From Haemophilus parainfluenzae (GTDB taxonomy: Bacteria; Pseudomonadota; Gammaproteobacteria; Enterobacterales; Pasteurellaceae): DNA of 64,000 nucleotides. The position numbers and the translations under genes were made by a program. This document shows positions 42,304 to 51,600 of the stretch, piece after piece. Positions within the stretch are counted from its first letter, which is position 1, and the number at the start of each line of letters is the position of its first letter. The DNA is taken from positions 1,235,001-1,299,000 of the forward strand of contig NZ_UGHY01000002.1 of the NCBI RefSeq assembly GCF_900450995.1, given 5' to 3'. The notes beneath the pieces were generated by a model. That model worked only from the letters and a program-made list of their open reading frames with translations. It was not told the origin of the DNA and made no database searches.

Positions 42304-42594
42304 ATGGCCATTCAAACTGAAAAACCAATCGAATGCGTAGGTTGTAATACTTTCGATATGAAATCATTGTTTGATAACAGCGATTGTAGTTTACCTATCG
42401 AACAGTTTTACGCGACTCGTCAAGATGCAGAAGGCGCATTGGAATATTTCACGTTAAAAGCACGTGATGTCGAAAGTGAACCTTGTCAAATTCAGTCTGA
42501 AATTCAACAGGTTGAAGAGGGATATGTACTTAAAGCGGTTTTCACATTCTGCTGCCAAGCGGAATTAGTGATTTTCCAAATGAAACTTTCGTAA
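42304..42594 (+). CDS. DUF406 family protein (YfcZ/YiiS-like)
   Basis: 96 aa, start ATG 42304 with TAAGGAG upstream. The N-terminal [19 protein letters not shown] and later [14 protein letters not shown] match the small YfcZ/YiiS family of unknown function. There are no membrane segments. The four or five conserved Cys could bind a metal, but that is conjecture. Confidence 0.8.
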   Translation: MAIQTEKPIECVGCNTFDMKSLFDNSDCSLPIEQFYATRQDAEGALEYFTLKARDVESEPCQIQSEIQQVEEGYVLKAVFTFCCQAELVIFQMKLS

Positions 42595-42626
42595 GTGATG
42601 GATTACTCTAGAAAACAGCATTTTTT

Positions 42627-43415
42627 GTGACCGCACTTTCTAATATTTATGTTCCCCTGCATCGTATTATTCCTTTTTCTAATGTAGAAGGGCAGGGGAA
42701 TCGCACCAGTATTTTCTTACAAGGCTGTAAGTTAAACTGCCTTTATTGCCATAATCCAGAAACGATTCCCCGTTATGCAGAGGGGGCTCATCAAGTCAGT
42801 CTACAGTATTTGTATGAGCAAGTGATGGATGCAGTACCTTTCATTCGTGGTGTGACGGTTTCAGGCGGGGAACCCAGCATTCACCATAAAAAGCTCGTAC
42901 CATTGTTTCAAAAACTACGTGAGGAAGGGCTAACTTGCTATTTAGATAGCAGTGGTTTCTTTGAGTTTGAGGCAGTTCGACCTTTAATTGATGTGACAGA
43001 CAAATTTCTCTTTGACCTGAAAGGAGAAGGGCTTGGCTTACAAAGTTTGTGCTTTGATAGACAAAATCGCCAAGGCATTGTCCCTCAAAACATCATTCCT
43101 ACTCATCAACATATCAAGCAAGAAAATTTAGATCGCAATTTGAAGAACTTGGCGCAACTTTTGCCATTAAATAAAGTGGAAGAAGTGCGGTTAGTTTATG
43201 TGGCGAATTTTTTTGATGCTGAACAGTTGGTGGAAAAAGTCGCTTCCTTATTGAAAGATTATCCGGATGTTTTGTTCAAAATTATCCGAATGCACACAAA
43301 AGGTGCGCGCGATGCCGAAGGGCTAACACCTTATGTCCCAACCGTTGAGCAAACGCAAGCGCTTGAAAACTACGCGAAATTTTGTGGTCTGACCAAAATC
43401 ATGACCATTTTATAA
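42627..43415 (+). CDS. yjjW: YjjW-like radical SAM glycyl-radical activase
   Basis: 262 aa. The radical SAM cysteines are in CKLNCLYCHNPE (about 30-38), with VSGGEPS as the SAM motif. The pattern matches E. coli YjjW, but the ferredoxin-like CxxCxxC insert that follows NP in YjjW is absent. No candidate glycyl radical enzyme (YjjI) lies in the window. The start is a GTG at 42627 inside an uptake signal (GTGACCGCACTT); no Shine-Dalgarno is obvious, so the start is uncertain. Confidence 0.78.
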   Translation: MTALSNIYVPLHRIIPFSNVEGQGNRTSIFLQGCKLNCLYCHNPETIPRYAEGAHQVSLQYLYEQVMDAVPFIRGVTVSGGEPSIHHKKLVPLFQKLREEGLTCYLDSSGFFEFEAVRPLIDVTDKFLFDLKGEGLGLQSLCFDRQNRQGIVPQNIIPTHQHIKQENLDRNLKNLAQLLPLNKVEEVRLVYVANFFDAEQLVEKVASLLKDYPDVLFKIIRMHTKGARDAEGLTPYVPTVEQTQALENYAKFCGLTKIMTIL

Positions 43416-43521
43416 GCAAACATATCGAAAAGTATCAAAAATATTCCGACTTTTTACTGAAAAACAAGTAGAATAGGACAATTTTATTCACTTACTTATC
43501 TAACCAACCTAGGGGAAAAAA

Positions 43522-44769
43522 ATGGGTATTTTAGGTAGCGTTTTAGGCATTGTCGTATTACTGATCATTGCCGTATTATTTTCAAATAATCGTAAGGCGA
43601 TTAATTTACGTACTGTGTTAGGGGCTTTGGCGATCCAAATCGGATTTGCGGCCCTTATTTTGTATGTGCCGTTTGGTCGAGATGCATTACAAGCGACAGC
43701 AAATGGTGTGTCAAATGTTATTGCCTATGGTAATGAAGGGATTAACTTCGTCTTTGGTGGCTTAGCGGATCCTTCAAATGTCGGCTTTATCTTTGCAGTG
43801 AAAGTTTTACCAATCATCGTCTTTTTCTCCGGTTTAATTTCTGTGCTTTATTACTTAGGCATCATGCAAGTCGTCATCAAAGTGATTGGTGGTGCATTAC
43901 AAGCAGCATTAGGTACATCAAAAGCAGAATCTATGTCTGCTGCAGCGAACATCTTCGTAGGTCAAACAGAAGCACCGTTAGTGGTTCGTCCTTACATTAA
44001 AAACATGACCCAATCTGAATTATTCGCCATCATGGCGGGTGGTACAGCCTCTATCGCGGGTTCAGTAATGGCGGGTTACGCAGGAATGGGCGTGCCGTTG
44101 ACTTACTTAATCGCAGCATCTTTCATGGCTGCACCAGCAGGTTTATTATTTGCGAAAATTTTATTCCCACAAACTGAACAATTTAACGATAAACAACCTG
44201 AAACGGATGATAGCGAAAAACCGACTAACGTGCTTGAAGCAATGGCAGGCGGTGCGAGTGCCGGTATGCAATTAGCGTTAAACGTAGGTGCAATGTTAAT
44301 CGCATTCGTGGGTTTAATCGCTTTAATTAATGGTATCTTAGGTGGCGTAGGCGGTTGGTTCGGTTACGGTGATTTAACGTTACAATCAATCTTTGGTTGG
44401 ATCTTCAAACCATTAGCCTACTTAATCGGTGTATCTTGGGATGAATCTGCAATTGCGGGTCAAATGATTGGTATGAAATTAGCCGTGAACGAATTCGTAG
44501 GTTACTTAGAGTTCGCGAAATATTTACAACCGGACGCTGCAGTTGTGTTAAGTGAAAAAACTAAGGCAATCATCACTTTCGCATTATGTGGCTTCGCTAA
44601 CTTCAGCTCTATCGCAATCTTAATCGGTGGTATCGGTGGTATGGCACCAAATCGTCGTGGTGATGTGGCTCGCTTAGGTTTAAAAGCAGTTGTTGCAGGT
44701 ACATTAGCTAACTTAATGAGTGCAACTATCGCAGGTTTATTCATCGAGTTAAGCGGCGTAGCAATGTAA
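43522..44769 (+). CDS. nupC: Concentrative nucleoside transporter NupC
   Basis: 415 aa CNT family symporter. Family signatures include [15 protein letters not shown] (about 151-165; nucleoside/cation site), [18 protein letters not shown] and [17 protein letters not shown] (about 357). About ten membrane segments plus re-entrant hairpins. It imports nucleosides with protons or Na+ and is followed by deoD, so import and phosphorolysis are adjacent. AGGGGAA lies upstream of the ATG. Confidence 0.94.
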   Translation: MGILGSVLGIVVLLIIAVLFSNNRKAINLRTVLGALAIQIGFAALILYVPFGRDALQATANGVSNVIAYGNEGINFVFGGLADPSNVGFIFAVKVLPIIVFFSGLISVLYYLGIMQVVIKVIGGALQAALGTSKAESMSAAANIFVGQTEAPLVVRPYIKNMTQSELFAIMAGGTASIAGSVMAGYAGMGVPLTYLIAASFMAAPAGLLFAKILFPQTEQFNDKQPETDDSEKPTNVLEAMAGGASAGMQLALNVGAMLIAFVGLIALINGILGGVGGWFGYGDLTLQSIFGWIFKPLAYLIGVSWDESAIAGQMIGMKLAVNEFVGYLEFAKYLQPDAAVVLSEKTKAIITFALCGFANFSSIAILIGGIGGMAPNRRGDVARLGLKAVVAGTLANLMSATIAGLFIELSGVAM

Positions 44770-44805
44770 TTAAAATGTGGTGAAATTTGACCGCACTTTA
44801 TCTCT

Positions 44806-44832
44806 CAACACCACGAATTATTCGTGGTGTTG
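44806..44832. terminator. nupC terminator
   Basis: A perfect 12-bp stem CAACACCACGAA / TTCGTGGTGTTG with a 3-nt loop. Confidence 0.85.
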
Positions 44833-44845
44833 TACTTTAAAGCAG

Positions 44846-44861
44846 GCGAAAACGTTTGCTT
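44846..44861. promoter_or_regulatory. PurR-like box before deoD
   Basis: GCGAAAACGTTTGCTT reads AAGCAAACGTTTTCGC on the other strand, close to the purL box ACGCAAACGTTTTCGT. It lies about 40 bp before deoD. Confidence 0.65.
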
Positions 44862-44897
44862 AAATGATTTTTTATTTATCAACAAGAGGAAAAAACA

Positions 44898-45614
44898 ATG
44901 ACTCCACATATTAACGCTCCTGAAGGCGCATTTGCAGATGTTGTATTAATGCCAGGCGATCCGCTTCGTGCAAAATATATTGCTGAAACATTCTTAGAAG
45001 ATGCGAAAGAAGTGACTAACGTTCGCAATATGTTGGGTTATACCGGTACTTATAAAGGTCGTCGTATCTCTGTTATGGGTCACGGTATGGGTATCCCATC
45101 TTGCTCAATTTATGCGAAAGAATTAATTACTGAATACGGTGTGAAGAAAATCATCCGTGTTGGTTCTTGTGGCGCTGTACGTATGGATGTTAAAGTACGT
45201 GATGTCATCATCGGCCTTGGTGCATGTACCGATTCAAAAGTAAACCGTATTCGTTTCAAAGATAACGATTTTGCTGCGATTGCTGATTTTGATATGGCAC
45301 AAGCTGCGGTTCAAGCAGCAAAAGAAAAAGGTAAACAAGTTCGCGTAGGGAATCTCTTCTCTGCAGACTTATTCTACACGCCAGATTTCGACATGTTTGA
45401 TGTGATGGAAAAATATGGCATCTTAGGCGTAGAAATGGAAGCAGCGGGTATCTATGGTGTAGCAGCAGAATATGGTGCAAAAGCACTTTGTATTTGTACC
45501 GTTTCAGACCATATTCGTACACACGAGCAAACCACTGCAGAAGAACGTCAATTAACCTTCAATGATATGATTGAGATTGCGTTAGAGTCTGTATTAATTG
45601 GTGATAACGCATAA
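44898..45614 (+). CDS. deoD: Purine nucleoside phosphorylase DeoD-type
   Basis: 238 aa hexameric PNP. Signatures are [13 protein letters not shown] (about 17-29; phosphate site), [19 protein letters not shown] (about 91), [19 protein letters not shown] (about 180) and the catalytic Asp in TVSDHI. It splits purine (deoxy)nucleosides with phosphate. AGAGGA precedes the ATG. Confidence 0.97.
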   Translation: MTPHINAPEGAFADVVLMPGDPLRAKYIAETFLEDAKEVTNVRNMLGYTGTYKGRRISVMGHGMGIPSCSIYAKELITEYGVKKIIRVGSCGAVRMDVKVRDVIIGLGACTDSKVNRIRFKDNDFAAIADFDMAQAAVQAAKEKGKQVRVGNLFSADLFYTPDFDMFDVMEKYGILGVEMEAAGIYGVAAEYGAKALCICTVSDHIRTHEQTTAEERQLTFNDMIEIALESVLIGDNA

Positions 45615-45694
45615 TCTGTCTGATTGATAGAATAAAAGAGCGGTCAATTTGATCTGCACCCCAAAACCTGGACACCTAATTTGAGGTGCAGATT

Positions 45695-46069
45695 ATGTCC
45701 TACTCGTATCAATTTCGTTTGAAAATTATCAAACTCGTCACCGAACAGGATTATGGTATCCGTGAGATGGCTAAACTTCATAAAATTTCCCATGCTATTG
45801 TTATTTTTGGCTAAAAGCATTTCGGGAAAGAGGGCTTGATGGCGTAAAATCGCCTTATAAAAACCTTCAAACACCGAAAATAGCGAAGCCAAAGATGAAA
45901 AAGAAAGACATTGAAATTCCAGAAACCACAGACTTTTCACCTAAAGCGTTTAAAAAGTTACAACGAGAGCTCGCCTTGGCTCGTGCGGAGATTGCTTACC
46001 TAAAGGAGTTGGAGAAGCTCGACCGTCAAAAACAACGACAGAAAAAAGAAAAATCATTGAAAGATTGAA
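45695..46069 (+). pseudogene. IS-B transposase OrfA, frameshifted
   Basis: It starts MSYSYQFRLKIIKLV with an HTH (YGIREMAKLHKISHAIV) and stops after about 39 codons. The continuing sequence WLKAFRERGLDGVKSPYKNL is in the next frame from about 45811 and ends with a helical LARAEIAYLKELEKL coiled coil. A single-base indel near 45805-45812 explains this. Confidence 0.8.
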
Positions 46070-46870
46070 GCCGGACCATGCGTTAAATGATTTACTTCAT
46101 GTGGCTAAAATGCCTCGCTCAAGCTTTTACTATAAAGAGACTAAGCGAAATTATCACGAGGTAAAAGAGGCTATCTTATCGCTGTATAAAAAGAACAGAA
46201 AACGAGATGGTTATCGCCCCATGACGTTTAAATTACGCCAAATGGGTTTTAATTTGAATCATAAAACGGTGTTAAAGCTAATGAACGAGTTAGGTATTCA
46301 TTCCATTTTACGCAAGAAAAGACATGGAAAACGAGGAAAAACATCGCATATTGCCCGAATTTGCTGAATCGTGATTTTACAGTAACGGCACTCAATCAAA
46401 AATGGGTAACCGATGTTACCGAGTTTCAGGTTGGGCAAGAGAAGCTCTATTTTTCACCGTTGATGGACTTGGCTAACCGAGAAATTATTGCCTATAACTT
46501 TGCGACACGCCCAAAGTTTTCATTGGTAAAAAAGATGTTAGAACAAGGGCTTAGTCGGCTTAAACCGACAGAATGCCCGATTATTCATAGCGACCAAGGT
46601 GTATTGTATGGCACGGAGGAATGGGTAAAAATGTTGGAGGGTAAAGCGGTGCAAAGTATGAGCCGCCGAGGAAATTGCTATGATAATGCGGTGATTGAAA
46701 GCTTTTTTGCGATATTAAAATCAGAGTGTTTTTACTCTCGGACTTATCATTCAATTGCTGAATTAAAGGCTGAAATTGAAGAATATTTAGTGTATTACAA
46801 CCAAAAACGCATTAAACTTGCTTTCAAAGGATTGAGCCCAGTACAATACCGAGCTCAATATTTAAGTTAA
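46065..46870 (+). pseudogene. IS-B transposase OrfB, frameshifted
   Basis: The N-terminal part (MPRSSFYYKETKRNYHEVKEA core; DGYRPMTFKLRQMG) ends at 46367. The DDE domain (WVTDVTEF, IIHSDQGVLYG, NAVIESFFAILKSE) is in another frame, joined near 46350-46362. One missing base in GCCCGAA (expected GCCCCGAA giving P-N-L-L-N-R-D) restores the frame. Confidence 0.88.
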
Positions 46871-46923
46871 CTAACCTGTCCAACTTTTTTGGGGCAGATC
46901 ATATTTTTTATTTCATCGCTGCT

Positions 46924-48522
46924 ATGAATAAATTTGCTTTTCCTTTTCTTCTTACTCTTTTTTCATCAAATGTTTGGGCTGATGATATCACCCAATCGCT
47001 CCAACAATCTAAACAGCAATTCGCTGATCTACAGAGCCAAAATCAACAACGTTGGCTAGAACAACATCAATTCCAATCTACTTCTCAAGCGGTTGAAAAT
47101 GGCGATTTCTCGCAAATTTGTTTAGATTATCAAGGTGTGAAATTTAAAGGAATAACGCTTATTGATCCAATGCCTTTTGCGCCTAAATCGGGCGAATGTT
47201 TGAATGAAGCTCGTCTTAATCAGCTGAGTCAACAACTTACTCAAGCCTATGTGAGAAAAGGCTACATTCACAACCCTTTTCAGTTTGAAGACGATCAATC
47301 AGGCGTTTTAACTCTGCATGTATTTGAGGGCAAAATTGCTGCTATAGAAAGCGATAACAAGCGGTTTAATTTAAGCCAAATTTTACCAAATGCGATAGGT
47401 AAACCGCTGAAAGTGCAAGATCTTGACCAAGCACTTGACCAAGCGAATCGCATCACGGGAAACAGCGTTTCTGTTGATGTTTTGCCAGCTAAAAATGGCG
47501 AAGTTAAACTGAAATTTACGAACGAACCAATTTCTCGTTTCAATGGTTCAATTGGATTGGATAATTACGCGTCAAGAACCTACGATCGTTGGCAGGTACG
47601 TTCTTCTGTTAGCATTAGCAACCCTTTTGGCTTATCAGATACGCTTTATCTAAGCGGTTCGCATACACTAAAATCTCGTCATCAATTTAGCCGCTCGGCA
47701 TTGCTCTATTATTCCTTACCTTATGGTTATTGGACATTCAGTGGCTTTGCTTCTATTTCCCAATTTAAAACGCCGCTTTCACTTCAGACATTAAGCCTGC
47801 AACAAAAAGGGCAAACTCTTCAAACGGGATTAACCGCAGATTATGTTTTCCATCGTGGCTCTAATCATATTTCAACATTTTCAACGCAGATCGAGAAAAT
47901 TAACAGCAAAAACCGACTGGATGATGTGATTTTAGATCTTCAAAGCCCTAAATTAACGAGCATTTCTATTGTGCTAAATCATTTGCAGCTGTTTGAAAAT
48001 GCTACCTTTGCTACAGATTTCCGCTATGAACAAGGGCGAAACAAAGGCAAAAATCAGCCAGAAGATCTTTTTAGCCGTTGGAATTTTGAGCTGAAATTTA
48101 ACCGCTATCAATCAATTGGAGATCAACTTTTTCGCCATTCACACCAGCTTACAGCACAATATAGCCACGATTATTTGTCTTCGATTAAACAGGAAGATTT
48201 GACGGGGCGTTATCGCGTACGTGGCTTGAATGATTTAAGTTTATCAGCAGAGAAAAATATTGTTTTACACAACGATATTGCTTGGGTAAAAGTAACCGAA
48301 TTCGGTACATTTTTGCCTTACGTTGGCATTGATTTTGGCGTACAAAAATCAACACAAGCGAATGCTCAGCGAGAACAAGCCTTTGCTTATGCTGTTGGGG
48401 TGAATTGGGAGCAGAAAGCCTTTCAAGCTAACCTTGAATGGGCAATGGGGCGATTGTTTTCGAAAACTGATGATGTCAAACAAGAGCGATTAGTGTTGGG
48501 AAGCATCAGCTATAAATTCTAA
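46924..48522 (+). CDS. Two-partner secretion outer-membrane transporter (TpsB, ShlB/FhaC family)
   Basis: 532 aa. Signal peptide about 1-19 (SSNVWA). A helix (about 25-50) is followed by two POTRA domains (about 60-200; RKGYIHNPFQFED, VFEGKIAAIESDN) and a 16-strand barrel with the family signature RYRVRGLNDLSLSAEKN (about 425-441), which contains the conserved VRGY-like L6 loop motif (here VRGL). The C terminus ends in Phe (ISYKF). It exports the adjacent TpsA. The start codon is 22 bp from the IS-B right end, so its native promoter has been displaced and no clear Shine-Dalgarno is visible. Confidence 0.92.
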   Translation: MNKFAFPFLLTLFSSNVWADDITQSLQQSKQQFADLQSQNQQRWLEQHQFQSTSQAVENGDFSQICLDYQGVKFKGITLIDPMPFAPKSGECLNEARLNQLSQQLTQAYVRKGYIHNPFQFEDDQSGVLTLHVFEGKIAAIESDNKRFNLSQILPNAIGKPLKVQDLDQALDQANRITGNSVSVDVLPAKNGEVKLKFTNEPISRFNGSIGLDNYASRTYDRWQVRSSVSISNPFGLSDTLYLSGSHTLKSRHQFSRSALLYYSLPYGYWTFSGFASISQFKTPLSLQTLSLQQKGQTLQTGLTADYVFHRGSNHISTFSTQIEKINSKNRLDDVILDLQSPKLTSISIVLNHLQLFENATFATDFRYEQGRNKGKNQPEDLFSRWNFELKFNRYQSIGDQLFRHSHQLTAQYSHDYLSSIKQEDLTGRYRVRGLNDLSLSAEKNIVLHNDIAWVKVTEFGTFLPYVGIDFGVQKSTQANAQREQAFAYAVGVNWEQKAFQANLEWAMGRLFSKTDDVKQERLVLGSISYKF

Positions 48523-48572
48523 GTTTATTACACTAATGCACACTTGATTTTTTACTCAATAAATTATTTTTT

Positions 48573-48588
48573 TGTGAAGCAGATCACA
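48573..48588. promoter_or_regulatory. CRP site upstream of tpsA
   Basis: TGTGA-AGCAGA-TCACA is a perfect CRP consensus in the tpsB-tpsA gap. A TAACCT -10-like box at 48613-48618 places the site near -42, a class II activator geometry, so tpsA may have its own CRP-activated promoter. Confidence 0.75.
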
Positions 48589-48681
48589 TTTTTACTCCAT
48601 AAATGACTGGTCTAACCTATTCATTTTTGTTTTAATACGAGCATTTCTTATTTAGTTATGTTCCATTTTACGAGGTACAAA

Positions 48682-51600
48682 ATGTCTAAAACTTACTCTT
48701 TAAGCAAAATTTCACTCGCCATTGCATTCAGCATTGCGGGGCAATCTGCTTTTGCAGAAATCAGTGCGGCAGATGCCAACACACAAATTAGCAAAAAACA
48801 AGGCATTGAAATTATCAATATCGCCAATCCAAGTGCCGCAGGGTTATCGCATAACCGATATGATAAGTTTAACGTAGATAAATCTGGTGCTGTGCTAAAC
48901 AATGCTCGTCAAAATGGTAAATCTCAACTTGCAGGCGATCTGAACGCCAACCCAAATCTCAAAACCCAATCCGCAAAAGTGATTCTTAATGAAGTAGTGA
49001 GTCGCAACCCATCTAAAATTGCAGGTCAGCAAGAAATCTTTGGTGATAAAGCCGATTATGTATTAGCAAACCCAAACGGCATTAGCGTGCAAGGTGGTGG
49101 CTTTATTAACACGACTCGTGCTTCGCTTGTAGTAGGTAAGCCTCAAGTCGTAGAAGGTAAACTTAAAGGCTATGATGCAACAGGCGATAACGCGTTAAGC
49201 ACCAGCGGCAAAATTACCAGTTCTGGCGACATTGATTTAATCGCCCCGCAAGTGGCCGTTGGCGGTCAAATTACCACCAGCGAAGGGGTGAATGTGATTA
49301 CGGGCAAAAATAAAATTGCACGTGAAGACAATGGCACGCTTAAAATCACGACTACAGAGCGTAAAGGCCAAGTGCTAGATGGCAAAGTCGTGGGTAGTAT
49401 TCAAGCAGGCAGAATTCGTATTCATTCAACCGATGATCGTGCGACTATCACCGCTCAAGCGGCTGATTTACAAGCAAAAGAAGTGGATATTACCGCAGGC
49501 AATGCAAACTTAAACGGTAGAATTAGTCGTCATACAGATCGTGGTAAAGCAAAAATTACGCATCAAAATGGCGTACAGTCTCGCGATCATCAAAGTGGCT
49601 CAAGCGAAACCTACCAAGCAACCCGTGTGCAAACTGATCAATTTAACGTGAATGTCGGTGGTAAATTGAACATTTCAGGAGCAGATATTCAAGCCAAAAA
49701 TAGCAATATTCTCGGTGGCAATGTACACTTAGGGGCAGAAAAAACCGTAAATTTACGTGAACACAGCAAAAACCAAAGCAAAGGCAGTTGGTATCGCAAT
49801 GAACAAGAGAGCAATCGTGTTGAAACCACACACCGCACTACGATTGCAGGCGATAGTGTAAACATTGAAGCAACCAAAGGTAAAGTGACCACAGAAGGTG
49901 CAAAAGTTTCCGCAAAAACGACCGCTATTTATGGCGAACAAGGCGTGAATTTACGTGGTGCAAAAGCCACTACCACTCAAACGGCTCGTGCTGAATTTAA
50001 AAATGAAACTGCACGTTTAAAAACAGGTTTAAGTAGCCAAGATAGTAGCGTGCAGCACTACACTGCAACAGAATTAACGACCGAACAAGATCTTATTTTA
50101 GGCGGTAAAGGCGACCTGTATTTAAACGGCGTCGTGGCAAATGTAGATGGTACATTGCTTGCGAAAAATAGCGGTTCGCTTTCATTCGGCTCAGAAAGAT
50201 CTAGCGAAAGTTATAACCTCAGCGATGATATGCGTTTCTGGGGTGGTTTAGCAGGCTCTAAAACCGTTGGTACAGGTAGAAGTGCAGAAACTGTTCACGG
50301 GGCAGATATTACCGTGAAAGGCGATACGACTTTAGATGCAAGCCGTGGCGTGCATATTTCAGGCAGCCGTGTCGTAACGGGCGGTAATGGCGTGGTAAAA
50401 GGCAATGCAGGTGCATTAGTTATTGATAGCACTCAAGCGAAAACCACTGCAGTTGATTACGCTCGTCAAGGTACTATTTTTGATATTACCAAGGCTCGCC
50501 AAAGTAGCTATACACATACCTCTACTGCAAAAGGTTCAACTTTAAAATCAGAATCAAATCTCCAACTTTCTACCAACAAAAACGTGAGCATTGTGGGCTC
50601 AACCGTGCAATCTGCAGGGTTGCTCGATATTGCAGCAAAAAGTGGTATTGAAGTGAAAGGTGCAGCTAACCACGTTCGTACGGAATCAAGTAAGGGTGGT
50701 TTTAGTTTCGCGGGCGGTTTCGACAGCCTCAAAACATCATTCCAACACGGGCATTTAACCGCAAATCTCAACCTTGATAATAACAAAGGTAAGCCAAGCG
50801 TGGATGCAGATGTTGAAATTAGCAAAGAGAAAAAAGCAGATGCTGTAAATGCAGAAGGTAAATTCCACTTGGGCTTGAACGTTTACAATAACAGCCAAAA
50901 TAGTCACACAACAACGTATACAGGTTCAAGCGTAAAAGGTAACGATGTAGCATTGAATGCAAAAACTGTGACTGTTTCAGGTAGTGAAGTGGCGGCAACT
51001 CACGGTAATTTAGTCATTAACGCGGATAAAATCACGACACAAGCGGCCCAAAATCAAAGCATTAACAACAACATGAAAAACGAAGTGGATGTTGGTTTGA
51101 GCGGCACCGTAACCGAGAACAAATTAAGTGCCACTTTAGGTGTTGGCGTAGCTCATTCCTTGAATTCAAGCGTGGAAAACAAAGCCCAAGTAAGCAAACT
51201 TTCAGCGGCAAATGATGTAAAACTTAATGCAAATAGCATTGAGCATCAAGGCAGCCAAGTGCAAGCAGGCGGAAATATTCAAGAAAATGCGAAAGAGGTA
51301 CTCCACACTACTGCGAAAAACAGTACAAATAGCTTTGGCAATAATGTGAATGTTGATCTCACCGTGTCTGCGAGCATTGATAAATCCAAAGCTTTCAGCG
51401 TGGAAGCAGAACTTGCTGCAAAAGGTGGACGTGAAACCGTATCAAGCATAACGCATACCGCAACGCAGTTACAAGCAGGTAAAAATATCAGCGTGAATGC
51501 AAACCACATTCAAGATAATGCTACCCAATACAGCGCAGGAGAAACGGCACAATTTAATTCAAGCAGCCATCAACTTGTAGCAGTTGCAAATCGTGTTGAG

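Larger units (their letters stand above)
45650..46901 (+). mobile_element. IS3-family insertion sequence, copy B, inactivated
   Basis: The ends TGATCTGCACCCCAAAACCTG and the complement of TGATCTGCCCCAAAAAAGTT share the terminal motif of copy A, but the internal genes are a different IS3 lineage. Both orfA and orfB are frame broken. The left end lies in a degenerate USS (GAGCGGTCAA) after deoD. The right end is only 22 bp before tpsB. Confidence 0.9.
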
